A DNA stretch of 57,120 nucleotides. Source: Gemmatimonadota bacterium. GTDB lineage: Bacteria; Gemmatimonadota; Gemmatimonadetes; Gemmatimonadales; Gemmatimonadaceae. Both the position numbers and the translations under genes were made by a program. Below are positions 1-8,451 of the stretch, piece after piece. How positions within the stretch are numbered: position 1 is the first letter of the stretch; every line of letters starts with the position of its first letter. The stretch lies in NCBI GenBank assembly GCA_003171215.1, contig PMYN01000033.1, positions 3,723 through 60,842 on the forward strand, in the 5' to 3' direction. The notes below the pieces were generated by a model. That model saw only the letters and a list, made by a program, of their open reading frames with translations, was not told the DNA's origin and made no database searches.

Positions 1-2232
1 TGGAAGGCGCAGGTGCTGCACGACCTGCACGAGTCGGTGGCCTTCATGTACGACAACACCGTCGGCGATGGACCGTACAACGCATGGCTCGATCCGCTGC
101 TCACGAACGAGTGGCAGATGATCGGCTGGAACAACGTGCAGGAGATGACGCGGTACGGCATGCCCGGCGTGTTCGCGCACGGCGAATTCGACACGTGGTC
201 GCCCGGGTACCTGATGTTCATCGCCGCGACGCACAACGGCATCAGCCGCCTGTACGAGACGTTCGGCAACGGTGGCACGGCGGAAACCGTGGATCGCACG
301 CTTTCCCCGGCGGAGACCGAGCGGTCCTGGTTCAAGCAGAACCCGCCGATCCCGCACGTGAAGTGGTCGCTGCGCAACAACAACAACTACGAGCAGACCG
401 GGCTGCTCGTCTCGCTCAGTTACATCGCGAACAACCGGCACCTCTTCCTCAACAACTTCTACGAGAAGAGCAAACGATCGGTCCTGAAGCCGAAGGTCGA
501 AGGACCGGCCGCGTACGTCTTCAGCGCGAACGATCCGCGCCCCGGCGCGCAGGCGGACCTGCTCCGCATCCTGCAGATGCAGGCGGTCGAGATTTCGCGC
601 GCGACATCGTCCTTCACGGTCACACTGCCGGTGAAGCGCGCACCGGCGGCCGGCGGCCGCGGCGGCCGCGGCGGCGCGGCGCCCGCCGATTCGGGCGCGA
701 CCGCCGCACCTCGCACGGAGACGCGCGAATTTCCGGCGGGCAGCTACATCGTGCGCATGGACCAGCCCTACTCTCGCATCGCCGACGCGCTCCTCGACTA
801 CCAGTACTGGAGCCCGAACGATCCGCAAAAGAATCCATACGACGACACGGGCTGGACCTTTCCCGAGGGCTTCAACGTTCAGGCCGTTCGCGTCACCGAC
901 GTGAAGGTGCTCGACGCTGCGATGGAGCGCGTGACAGGCACCGTCACCGCGGCTGGTGGCGTCGCGGGCTCGGGGTCGGTGTTCGCCATCAATGCCAACG
1001 GCGACAACGCGATCGCGACGCTTCGCTACAAGCTGAAGGACGCGGACTTCCAGTCTGCGGAAGAGGCGTTCGACGCGGGCGGCGCGCACTTCAGCCGCGG
1101 CTCGTTCGTGATTCGCAACGTCGCGTCGGGAGACCTCGACAAACTCACGAAGGAACTCGGCCTCAAGGTCACCGCGCTCGCAGCAGCGCCGTCAGTGAAG
1201 ATGCATGCCGTGCGGGCGGCGCGCGTCGCGATCCTCCACACGTGGACGGGAACGCAGACGGAAGGGTGGTGGCGTCAGGCGTTCGACCAGCTCCAGATCC
1301 CGTTCACGTACATCAGCACGCAGGACGTCGCGAAGGACTCGAACCTGAACGCGACGTACGACGTGATCCTCTTCCCGCCCGCAGGCGGCAACGGACAGGC
1401 CATCGTCGACGGCATGCCCATGTGGCGCAACCCGATGCCGTGGAAGAATTCCGCTGAGACGCCGAACATCGGCACGTGGGCGCAAACGGACGACGTGCGT
1501 CCGGGGCTCGGTTACGGCGGACTCGAAAATCTCCTGAACTTCGTCAAGCGCGGCGGGGTCATGGTGGGCGTGACCAACACCGCGGATTTCGCGATCCAGT
1601 TCGGCCTCGTGAACGGCGTCAGCAGCAATGCTCCACGGCGCGGCGAAGTGGTGGGCAGCTTTCTTCGAACGAAGATCGTCGACGACGCGAGCCCGATCGC
1701 GTACGGCGTGAGCGACAACCTCGCGGTGTACAGCAACAGCGGCGAGAGTTTCAACGTCAGCAGCTCGCGCGGCGGCGGCGGCCGTGGCGGCGGACGCGCG
1801 GGCGGCGGCGGCGCGACGCGCTCCACGGGCCGCGGAACGCCCGATGATGCCGATCAGGTGCAGGGATTCCCGCAGCTCGATCCTCGGTTTCTTCCGGCGC
1901 CGCGCCCGACAGTGCAGCCATGGCAGTACGCGCCGATCACGGACGACCAGCTGCGCAACCCGCTCAACATCATTCCGCCCGACCAGCGTCCGCGCGTGAT
2001 CCTGCGTTATGGCGAACAGCGCGACCTGCTTGCCTCAGGCCTGCTCGACGGCGGCGCGGACATCGCACAGCGGCCCGTCGTGGTGGACGTGCCGATGGAG
2101 AAGGGACACGTCGTGCTGTTCGGCAACAATCCCGTGTACCGCGGTGAAACCATCGGGAGCTACTTCCTGGTGTTCAATACGATCCTGCACTTCGACAACT
2201 TGAATTCAGGGAGAAAGCTCGATGCGAAATAG
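1..2232 (+). CDS. M14-type zinc carboxypeptidase family protein, C-terminal part (5' end outside window)
   Basis: Open from the first base (frame 1), so the N-terminus and most of the M14 catalytic domain lie outside the window. The visible start HDLHES, followed by an aromatic-rich stretch to about residue 110, is consistent with the second half of an M14 fold, where a His zinc ligand would sit in HDLHES. The rest (about residues 150-740) is an extracytoplasmic region with two low-complexity Gly/Arg insertions (bases 637-690 and 1768-1815) and a C-terminal segment that may resemble a glutamine-amidotransferase-like or beta-rich domain. Probably an exported peptidase. Its last codons overlap the S9 peptidase start at 2222 by 11 bases, so the two are likely cotranslated. 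The family call rests on overall resemblance, as the HxxE zinc motif is not in view. Confidence 0.7.
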   Translation, partial: WKAQVLHDLHESVAFMYDNTVGDGPYNAWLDPLLTNEWQMIGWNNVQEMTRYGMPGVFAHGEFDTWSPGYLMFIAATHNGISRLYETFGNGGTAETVDRTLSPAETERSWFKQNPPIPHVKWSLRNNNNYEQTGLLVSLSYIANNRHLFLNNFYEKSKRSVLKPKVEGPAAYVFSANDPRPGAQADLLRILQMQAVEISRATSSFTVTLPVKRAPAAGGRGGRGGAAPADSGATAAPRTETREFPAGSYIVRMDQPYSRIADALLDYQYWSPNDPQKNPYDDTGWTFPEGFNVQAVRVTDVKVLDAAMERVTGTVTAAGGVAGSGSVFAINANGDNAIATLRYKLKDADFQSAEEAFDAGGAHFSRGSFVIRNVASGDLDKLTKELGLKVTALAAAPSVKMHAVRAARVAILHTWTGTQTEGWWRQAFDQLQIPFTYISTQDVAKDSNLNATYDVILFPPAGGNGQAIVDGMPMWRNPMPWKNSAETPNIGTWAQTDDVRPGLGYGGLENLLNFVKRGGVMVGVTNTADFAIQFGLVNGVSSNAPRRGEVVGSFLRTKIVDDASPIAYGVSDNLAVYSNSGESFNVSSSRGGGGRGGGRAGGGGATRSTGRGTPDDADQVQGFPQLDPRFLPAPRPTVQPWQYAPITDDQLRNPLNIIPPDQRPRVILRYGEQRDLLASGLLDGGADIAQRPVVVDVPMEKGHVVLFGNNPVYRGETIGSYFLVFNTILHFDNLNSGRKLDAK

Positions 2233-4501
2233 ACTGCTGATCGCGCTGACCGTCGCGATCTCGCTGCCGCTCGGCGCGCAAACCTCGAAGAACACCATCG
2301 CGCAGTACATCGGCACCGCGGAGCCGCTGGAAGTCACGTCCGCACAAAAGGCCGACCGCATCGCCTGGATCGCGTACGATCGCGGCATGCGGAACGTGTT
2401 CACGGCGGCCGCTCCGGATCTCAAGCCGGTCCGGCTCACCAACTTCATGGAAGACGACGGCACCGATCTTACGGCGGTCTCGCTTTCCGCCGACGGCTCG
2501 ATTGCCATCTTTGTTCGCGGATCGGCGCCGAACCGCGTGGGTTGGGTGGCGAATCCGACGCACGATCCCGACGGTGCGGAACGCGCGATCTGGGCGGCGC
2601 GCACGACCGGAGGCGGCGGCGCATGGCGGCTCGCGGAAGGAAGCGCGCCCGCGGTGTCGCCGGACGGCAAGTGGGTGCTCTACGTGAAGGATGGACAGAT
2701 CTATCGTGTGCGTACCGCGAAGGTCCCGCCGGCCACGCGCATGGACACGGGCGGAGTGCCCTTCATCAAGGAATGGGGCAACAATGGGACGCCTCGCTGG
2801 TCCCCGGACGGTTCCAAGATCTCGTTCGTGAGCGCGCGGGAGAATCACTCGCTCATCGGCATCTACGATGTGAAGACGCGCAAGGTCGATTTCGTTTCGC
2901 CGAGCGTGGATTGTGATGGAAGTCCGACGTGGTCGCCCGATTCGAAGCAGATCGCGTTCATCCGGACTCCCGGAATTCCGTTCGGCCGGCAGACGCAGCA
3001 GGGGAACGGAGGTATCGGCAATCCGGGCGGATCGGCTTCCGCGCTCGCGGCCGGACGCGGCGGCGCGGGCGCCGCATGCGGCGGCTTCGGTGGTCGCGGC
3101 GGAGGCGGAGGTGCCGCGGGGCGCGGCGGTCGCGGAGCCGACGCGGCACCGGCACCGGTGCGCGCACCCGGACTGTACAGCGCGACGTTCAAGGGCGGCT
3201 ATACGCTGTCGCTGATGGTCGCCGATATCGCCACGGGAAAGATTCGCGAGTTCTGGCACAGCGAGCCGAACGATCGTGTCTTTTCGGGCATCACGAACAT
3301 CCGGTGGGCCGGAGAGAGCGTGATTTTTCCGGCCGTCGTTCCGAATGACGAGTGGGATCGCTACTACGCCATCAACGTCGCCGCCACGAACTCGGCGCCG
3401 GTTCAACTCACCACGACCAACGGCCTGATCGAGGACGCCACCTCGGTCGCGCTCTCACCTGACGGCAGGACGCTCTACTATTGCACCAATGCCGGCGACA
3501 TCGAGCGCCGCCACATCTGGGCAGTGTCGACATCCGGCGGCACGCCGCGCCAGCTTTCCACCGGTGACGGCGTCGAGAGGGATCCGACGCCGCTCGCATC
3601 GGGGAAGAAGCTCGCGGTGCTCTACTTCAATGCGGCACAGCCTGCGTCGGTCGGGATCGTCTCGACCGAGGGAGGGTCGCCGAAGGTAATCTTTCCGACA
3701 CTTCCGGCGAGTTTTCCGGTCGCGGCCCACGTGACCCCCCAGATCATTATCACGCATGCAGCCGACGGCCTCGAGCTCCACAACCAGCTCTTCCTGCCGA
3801 AGGATTTGAAACCGGGCGAGAAACGGCCGACGATGATCTTCGTGCACGGCGGGCCTGCGCGGGAAATGCTCCCCGCCTATCACTACATGCAGTTCTATCA
3901 CTGGGCGTACGCGTTCAACCAGTGGCTCGCCGACCAGGGCTACATCGTGATGTCGATCAACTACCGCAGCGGTGTCGGTTACGGGCGCTCGTTCCGCCAG
4001 GCACCGGGCACCGAATCTCGCGGAAATTCCGAGTATCAGGACGTCGTCGCCGGCGCGAAGTATCTGCAGTCACGGCCCGACGTCGACTCGTCACGCCTTG
4101 GAATCTGGGGGCTGTCCTACGGCGGGCTGCTCACCTCCCAGGCGCTCGCACGCAACTCCGACATGTTCGTTGCCGGCGTCGATCTCGCGGGAGTGCATCT
4201 CTACGGACAGTCGCTCGCCGACACCGCGCTCTCGTACAAGTCGTCCGCGATCTCGGCGATCGACGGCTGGAAGTCGCCCGTGTTCCTGTTGCAGGGCGAC
4301 GACGACCGGAACGTGGATTTTTCGCAGATGATAGGATTGGTCCAGCTGCTGAGAGCCCACAACGTCTACTACGAATTGACCGTGATCCCCGACGACCTGC
4401 ACGAATCGATGATCCACAGCCGCTGGGTGACGACCTTCGGCAAGATGAGCGACTTCCTGCGCCGCTTCGTCTGGGAAAAGCAGAAGCCTCCGGCGAATTG
4501 A
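2222..4501 (+). CDS. S9 family prolyl oligopeptidase, exported
   Basis: 759 aa. Signal peptide at residues 1-20 ending LPLGAQ. A WD40-like (PD40) beta-propeller spans about 30-510, with the repeated element SPDGK/SPDSK, interrupted near residues 265-320 by a Gly/Arg/Ala-rich insertion. The alpha/beta-hydrolase domain follows, with nucleophile Ser632 in GLSYGG, an acidic residue in GDDDRNVD (693-695) and His727 in DDLHES. These match the S9 catalytic triad, so it should cleave oligopeptides in the periplasm or outside the cell. A GGGAGAAA-like purine stretch at 2208-2215 precedes the ATG. It overlaps the upstream M14 gene by 11 bases and the downstream LpxR-like gene by 4, giving a coupled operon. 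The exact S9 subfamily and substrate cannot be told from sequence alone. Confidence 0.93.
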   Translation: MRNRLLIALTVAISLPLGAQTSKNTIAQYIGTAEPLEVTSAQKADRIAWIAYDRGMRNVFTAAAPDLKPVRLTNFMEDDGTDLTAVSLSADGSIAIFVRGSAPNRVGWVANPTHDPDGAERAIWAARTTGGGGAWRLAEGSAPAVSPDGKWVLYVKDGQIYRVRTAKVPPATRMDTGGVPFIKEWGNNGTPRWSPDGSKISFVSARENHSLIGIYDVKTRKVDFVSPSVDCDGSPTWSPDSKQIAFIRTPGIPFGRQTQQGNGGIGNPGGSASALAAGRGGAGAACGGFGGRGGGGGAAGRGGRGADAAPAPVRAPGLYSATFKGGYTLSLMVADIATGKIREFWHSEPNDRVFSGITNIRWAGESVIFPAVVPNDEWDRYYAINVAATNSAPVQLTTTNGLIEDATSVALSPDGRTLYYCTNAGDIERRHIWAVSTSGGTPRQLSTGDGVERDPTPLASGKKLAVLYFNAAQPASVGIVSTEGGSPKVIFPTLPASFPVAAHVTPQIIITHAADGLELHNQLFLPKDLKPGEKRPTMIFVHGGPAREMLPAYHYMQFYHWAYAFNQWLADQGYIVMSINYRSGVGYGRSFRQAPGTESRGNSEYQDVVAGAKYLQSRPDVDSSRLGIWGLSYGGLLTSQALARNSDMFVAGVDLAGVHLYGQSLADTALSYKSSAISAIDGWKSPVFLLQGDDDRNVDFSQMIGLVQLLRAHNVYYELTVIPDDLHESMIHSRWVTTFGKMSDFLRRFVWEKQKPPAN

Positions 4502-5481
4502 GGCGCGCATGCTCAGGTGCGGCGGTCATCGTATTCGTGTTCGCGATGACCGCCGGCACCGCGCGTGCCCAGCAGCTGCAATCAGTGAGCGTGCGCGCCG
4601 ACAACGACGCGTTCAATTTCTGGCAGGCTCCGTACAAGCGACCCGACGAAGAGTACACCAGCGGTGTTCGGGGCTCACTCGTGTTCTTCGGCGCCGCGCC
4701 GTGGGAGCGATGGCTGCACCACGCTGCGGCCTCGTGCGAGAAGAGCGACAACCCGTGCGCGACGCACACGTATTCGATCGGGCAGGATATCTACACCGGC
4801 AAGCTCGTGCCCGGCGACACGATTCACCTTCCGGGAACGCGGCCGAACGCCGGTTGGCTCTACGTGCAGGAATCGTCGCGCATCGCCAAACCAGACCGGC
4901 TCGACGAGACCAGCATCACCATCGGCATCACGGGTCCTGGGGCGCTCGGCAAGGCGATGCAGGACGCGTTCCACTCGATCGCACCGGCCTTCAACCGCCC
5001 GGACAACTGGACGGTACAGCTGCCGTTCGAGCCCGGAATCATCGCCGCGTACGACCGTACGCAGCGGATGTTCGTGGCCGGCGAGGGCGAGCCGTTCGGC
5101 GGCGATGTCGAGCCGCATGCCGGCGTGTCGCTCGGCAACATCCTTACCGAGGCCCGAGCCGGCGTGCGGGTGCGTGGAGGATTTCGCCTGCAGCATCCCT
5201 GGCAGGCGGTGGCGGAGTCGTCGACTCCCGAGATTTCCTTCTTCGCCGACGCCACGATCCACGGCGTTGCGCGCAACGAGTTTCTCGCCGGGACGCTGTT
5301 TCGCCCGAGCGCTCACGTGCAAGAGCGGCCGTTCGTGCCCGAGTACCAGATGGGGTTTTCCGTCCGATGGAAACGGCTCACTGCGAGCTACAGCCTGGAT
5401 CAGACGCAATCGGAGTATGCGACGCGCCCGAACGGACACGCGTGGTCGCGGCTCGGCGTCGACTGGCGTATCGAACGTTGA
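4498..5481 (+). CDS. LpxR-like outer-membrane lipid A deacylase family protein (DUF2219)
   Basis: 327 aa starting at TTG 4498, which overlaps the TGA of the S9 gene (TTGA). That start gives a good signal peptide (MRRACSG, hydrophobic core, cleavage after TARA). An internal ATG at 4546 would leave a truncated leader. The motif ADNDAF (residues 34-39), followed by EEYTSG, matches the active-site region of LpxR, where Asn and Asp of the NDxxF segment and a Ser in YTxG help remove the 3'-acyloxyacyl group of lipid A. Further conserved stretches include ITIGITGPGALGKAMQDAFH (about 140-160). Beta-strand-like alternation continues to the C-terminus, as in a 12-stranded barrel. Placement after peptidase genes does not explain its role. 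It could be a structural relative without deacylase activity. Confidence 0.85.
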   Translation: MRRACSGAAVIVFVFAMTAGTARAQQLQSVSVRADNDAFNFWQAPYKRPDEEYTSGVRGSLVFFGAAPWERWLHHAAASCEKSDNPCATHTYSIGQDIYTGKLVPGDTIHLPGTRPNAGWLYVQESSRIAKPDRLDETSITIGITGPGALGKAMQDAFHSIAPAFNRPDNWTVQLPFEPGIIAAYDRTQRMFVAGEGEPFGGDVEPHAGVSLGNILTEARAGVRVRGGFRLQHPWQAVAESSTPEISFFADATIHGVARNEFLAGTLFRPSAHVQERPFVPEYQMGFSVRWKRLTASYSLDQTQSEYATRPNGHAWSRLGVDWRIER

Positions 5482-5503
5482 CGTCCTGACGGGGAGGGAT
5501 CGC

Positions 5504-6355
5504 ATGGCGATCGAGCATGTTTCCGATACGGCGCGATGGGTGGCCGTCTATCGCGCGATGGAGACGGAGCGGCCGGACGCGATCTTCACGGATCCGTTCG
5601 CGCGGCGCCTCGCAGGCGAACGCGGCCAGGCGATCGTCGATGAGGTCACGCAGGGCCGGTCGATGGCGTGGGCGATGATCACGCGAACAGCGGTGTTCGA
5701 CGAGATGATCCTCGACCTCATCAAGCGCGAGAAGGTGGATCTCGTCGTGAACCTCGCGTGCGGGCTCGATGCACGCGCGTGGCGTCTCGACGTGCCGCGG
5801 GAACTGCGCTGGGTGGATGTCGATTTTCCGGTGATGATCGACTACAAGACGGAGATCCTGAAGAACGAGCGCCCCGTCTGCCGCTACGAGGCGATCGCCG
5901 TCGACCTCACGGACGATGGCGCCCGCTCGGCGCTTTTCGCGCGGATCGGAGCCGACGCCCAGCGCGCGCTCGTGATATCCGAAGGACTGCTCATCTATCT
6001 CACCCCCGAGCAGGTGAGCACGCTTGCCCGCGACCTGCACTCACAGTCGTCCTTTCGCTGGTGGCTGATCGATCTCGCGCACCCGCAGTTGCTGAAGATG
6101 ATGACGAAAATGTGGGGCGGAAGCGTATCCGGCGGGAACGCACCGTTTCTGTTCGGGCCGGAGGAGGGAACCGGGTTCTTTCTTCCGCTCGGCTGGCGCG
6201 AAACTTCCTTTCGCTCGCAGGGGGACGAAGCGCGGCGCCTCAACCGGGAAATGCGCGGCATGTGGATCTGGCGCTGGATGAGCATCTTCTACTCGAAGAA
6301 ACAACGCGAAACATGGCGCAGGTTTGCCGGCTACGTGATGTTCGAACGCACTTAG
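5504..6355 (+). CDS. Class I SAM-dependent methyltransferase, leucine carboxyl methyltransferase (PPM1/LCMT) type
   Basis: 283 aa, ATG 5504 preceded by GGGGAGGGA at 5491-5499. The N-terminal FTDPFARRLAG segment and the SAM-binding LVVNLACGLDARAWRL (about residues 80-95) are hallmarks of the LCM/Omp-type methyltransferases, which include polyketide and mycobacterial O-methyltransferases. The acidic residue in RWVDVDFP would contact the ribose, and VISEGLLIYL is the usual post-I motif of this family. Cytoplasmic. The substrate is unknown. It lies 22 bases after the LpxR-like gene and 13 bases before the cyclophilin, so it is probably part of the same operon. Confidence 0.88.
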   Translation: MAIEHVSDTARWVAVYRAMETERPDAIFTDPFARRLAGERGQAIVDEVTQGRSMAWAMITRTAVFDEMILDLIKREKVDLVVNLACGLDARAWRLDVPRELRWVDVDFPVMIDYKTEILKNERPVCRYEAIAVDLTDDGARSALFARIGADAQRALVISEGLLIYLTPEQVSTLARDLHSQSSFRWWLIDLAHPQLLKMMTKMWGGSVSGGNAPFLFGPEEGTGFFLPLGWRETSFRSQGDEARRLNREMRGMWIWRWMSIFYSKKQRETWRRFAGYVMFERT

Positions 6356-6368
6356 GAGGATTCACGAC

Positions 6369-6998
6369 ATGAATCGATTCACGAGAATCACCGGCGGAGC
6401 GGTTCTTGCGATCGCGGCGGCTGGCACTGCGTGTCATGCGCCGCAGCCCGGCGCTGCACGCCCAAGCGAGATTTTCCGCGTGCGAATCGAGACGTCGAAA
6501 GGCGCGTTCGTTCTCGAGGTGAACCGCGCGTGGGCACCGCGCGGCGCCGACCGGTTCCTCGAACTCGTGCGAGGGCGCTTCTTCGACGACTCCCGGTTCT
6601 TCCGCGTGCGGGAGAAGTACATCGCGCAGTTCGGTATCGCGGGCGATCCGGCGGTGACGCGCGCCTGGAAGGACCGATATTTCCCGGACGATTCCGTTCG
6701 CGCGAGCAATGTGCGCGGGACGTTCGCGTTCGCGATGACGGGGCCGAACCTTCGCAATACGCAGGTCTACATCAATCTTGTGGACAACCGGCAGCTCGAT
6801 GCGCAGGGGTTTTCACCGGTCGGGCGCGTGGTCGAGGGAATGGACGTCGTGGACCGGATCTACTCGGGGTACGGCGAAAATGCGGGTGGTGGGCTGCGGC
6901 TCGGGAAGCAGGATCGGATGCTGAACGAGGGGAACGCGCATCTCGACGCCGACTTTCCGAAGCTCGATCGGCTGATACGGGCGACGGTCTTGCCGTAG
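6369..6998 (+). CDS. Cyclophilin-type peptidyl-prolyl isomerase, lipoprotein
   Basis: 209 aa. The leader ends in a lipobox (AGTAC, Cys22), so the mature protein should be lipid-anchored in the periplasm. The cyclophilin core starts at FRVRIETSKGAFVLEVNRAWAP and carries ADRFLELVRGRFFDDSRFFRV, a shortened form of the usual domain. FAFAMTGPNLRNTQVYINLVDN replaces the canonical MANxGPxTNGSQFFI block, as in the Ser/Thr-poor bacterial cyclophilins. It should assist folding of exported proteins, which fits the enzymes encoded around it. RBS TAGGAGGA (6353-6360) overlaps the stop of the methyltransferase. Last gene before the palindrome at 7003-7145. Confidence 0.92.
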   Translation: MNRFTRITGGAVLAIAAAGTACHAPQPGAARPSEIFRVRIETSKGAFVLEVNRAWAPRGADRFLELVRGRFFDDSRFFRVREKYIAQFGIAGDPAVTRAWKDRYFPDDSVRASNVRGTFAFAMTGPNLRNTQVYINLVDNRQLDAQGFSPVGRVVEGMDVVDRIYSGYGENAGGGLRLGKQDRMLNEGNAHLDADFPKLDRLIRATVLP

Positions 6999-7002
6999 CG
7001 AC

Positions 7003-7145
7003 AACGGCAACGCTATCAGACGACACCTGTCAGAATACGGCAGCGTCCAGACAACGGCCTCGTTACCGATCAGCGCGCGAATCGGTAACGAGGCCGTTGT
7101 CAGATAGCTGACGTCTGGTGGCTGTCGGTTGAAAGCGTTGCCGTT
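7003..7145. repeat. 143-bp imperfect palindrome between convergent genes
   Basis: The outer arms, 7003-7014 and 7134-7145, are perfect 12-base reverse complements. The inner arms, 7050-7070 and 7081-7101, are perfect 21-base reverse complements around a 10-base loop (CAGCGCGCGA). Between them, scattered matches (CGACA, TGTCAG/CTGAC) suggest that the whole 143 bp was once a single hairpin. It fills the space between a + strand stop at 6998 and a - strand stop at 7171. It could act as a bidirectional terminator, a cruciform, or the relic of a non-autonomous mobile element. No target-site duplication is obvious. Confidence 0.85.
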
Positions 7146-7170
7146 TTCTCCGTTCTCAGAACCTCCGTCA

Positions 7171-8274
7171 TTACTTGGAGAGGTTAATCATATCCATATA
7201 GTAGGAAATCTTCCCCTCGTTGTAAGCCTTCAGGAGTCCCTGCATCGAGCACAGCAGTTCCACCTGCCGGCCATTCGAACTTCCGGGGCGGAATCCGAAA
7301 CCCTGCGAGAGCGAACGGATGAAGGTGCTCGATTCGTCGAGCGGCAGCGTCGCGACGTTCGCGTAGAACTTCTTCCAGTCGTCGCCCTGCCTGAACAGGT
7401 AGAACTCCACATTCGAGACGTAGAACGCGGTGATCGTCGCGTGGCGCTCGCGCACGTAGTTGCCCACGGCGCGCAGCGCCTTCGGGCCGGTGAAGTCGCC
7501 GGTGACGCCGACGATGAGGTTGTTCCCTTCCATCTCCTTGACGACCCGAAAGTTCGACTCGTTCGCGAGATAGCTCCGGTGCGCGTTCGTTCCGTCGGTC
7601 TCGAGCATCAGCATCGCGTACGTGGGGAACCGGCCGCGGTATCCGCCCATGTTCATGTTGTAACTGAGATTCGGCCCCGCGTTGAAGAACCACGAGTACA
7701 GGTAGTCGATGTTTGCGAGTTCGTCGGTGCTGAGCGGGAAGCCGTGGGTCTTGAGAAGCCGGTCCTTCACGGCGACAAGATTCCGTGCGAATAGCGCGCT
7801 GTCCTTCGGCACGGCCGAATAGGCCAGCATGAGTTGCTCGATCGTCGACGCGCTGTCGAGGCCGGCGGGCCTTGGCCGCGAGAACAGGCGGCCGGTGAAT
7901 TCGGCGCGATCGGCGGAGAGTTCGAAGAGCGCCTTGTAGACGAGGAGGAGCAACGAATTGTCGTGCCGGATGTCGACGATGAATGCGATTTTCGGCTTCA
8001 ACGCGGCAAGGTAGGTGAAGTTCTGCTCGGGGGCGACGCCGAGGTAGACACCGCCGGGCTTGGTGGTGCGAAGGAGTTCGGGGATGACGTACTGGAGGGA
8101 GGTCTCGTTCGAGAGCAGGTTGTCGCTCGGGAAGTTGCCGCTGGGCTCGGAGAATTCGGTGACCATGCGCCAATAGGTCGTGTCGGCGAGCCGCGCCGGT
8201 ATTTCCTGAGCCGAGGCGTTGACGGCGATGGCGAAAAGGAAGGCGAACGCGCGTTGACATCCTGTTGACATCAT
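7171..8274 (-). CDS. Conserved exported protein of unknown function (possibly LIC_10091-like)
   Basis: 367 aa from ATG 8274. I prefer this over the ATG at 8304 because CGGAG sits about 10 bases upstream and the signal peptide (MMSTGCQRAFAFLFAIAVNASA) then starts correctly. No enzyme motif is certain. Conserved-looking stretches are FPSDNLLSNE (mature N-terminus), GGVYLGVAPEQNFTY and IAFIVDIRHDN (Rossmann-like beta-alpha pattern), and VGDFTGPKALRAVGNYVRE. The layout resembles a family of exported proteins that I recall as LIC_10091-like in Acidobacteria and Gemmatimonadota, but that name is from memory. Transcribed alone, divergent from the BNR/VPS10 gene and convergent with the cyclophilin gene. 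Confidence 0.75.
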   Translation of the reverse strand: MMSTGCQRAFAFLFAIAVNASAQEIPARLADTTYWRMVTEFSEPSGNFPSDNLLSNETSLQYVIPELLRTTKPGGVYLGVAPEQNFTYLAALKPKIAFIVDIRHDNSLLLLVYKALFELSADRAEFTGRLFSRPRPAGLDSASTIEQLMLAYSAVPKDSALFARNLVAVKDRLLKTHGFPLSTDELANIDYLYSWFFNAGPNLSYNMNMGGYRGRFPTYAMLMLETDGTNAHRSYLANESNFRVVKEMEGNNLIVGVTGDFTGPKALRAVGNYVRERHATITAFYVSNVEFYLFRQGDDWKKFYANVATLPLDESSTFIRSLSQGFGFRPGSSNGRQVELLCSMQGLLKAYNEGKISYYMDMINLSK

Positions 8275-8300
8275 CCTGTCGGTGCTCCGAGGCAAGAAGG

Positions 8301-8316
8301 GCATACTGAAGTATGC
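8301..8316. promoter_or_regulatory. Perfect inverted repeat GCATAC-TGAA-GTATGC in the divergent intergenic region
   Basis: Six-base perfect arms with a four-base spacer, 27 bases upstream of the - strand ATG at 8274. This could be an operator for the divergent pair or a small leader hairpin. A second palindromic site (ACATTCTATAGATGT, 8331-8345) lies beside it. Confidence 0.35.
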
Positions 8317-8347
8317 GCACGACCAGAACTACATTCTATAGATGTGA

Positions 8348-8377
8348 TTTTTACGGCTTCAAACCGAACGCTGTCAA
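8348..8377 (-). promoter_or_regulatory. Candidate sigma70-type promoter for the 8274 gene
   Basis: On the - strand, TTGACA (8377-8372) is followed after 18 bases by TAAAAA (8353-8348). The predicted transcript would start near 8340 and carry a leader of about 65 bases that includes the two palindromic sites at 8331-8345 and 8301-8316. The -35 match is perfect; the -10 is fair. Confidence 0.4.
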
Positions 8378-8451
8378 CGGATAACGTTCAGAAAGCGGCT
8401 GGGGCGACCGAATCGTTCGCCGAAGGCGGGCTCAACCTCGAGGAGTTCCTT

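Noticed and set aside
8344-8451. N-terminal extension of the BNR/VPS10 protein
   Set aside because: The 36 extra codons lack a signal peptide and RBS. GTG 8452 has both.
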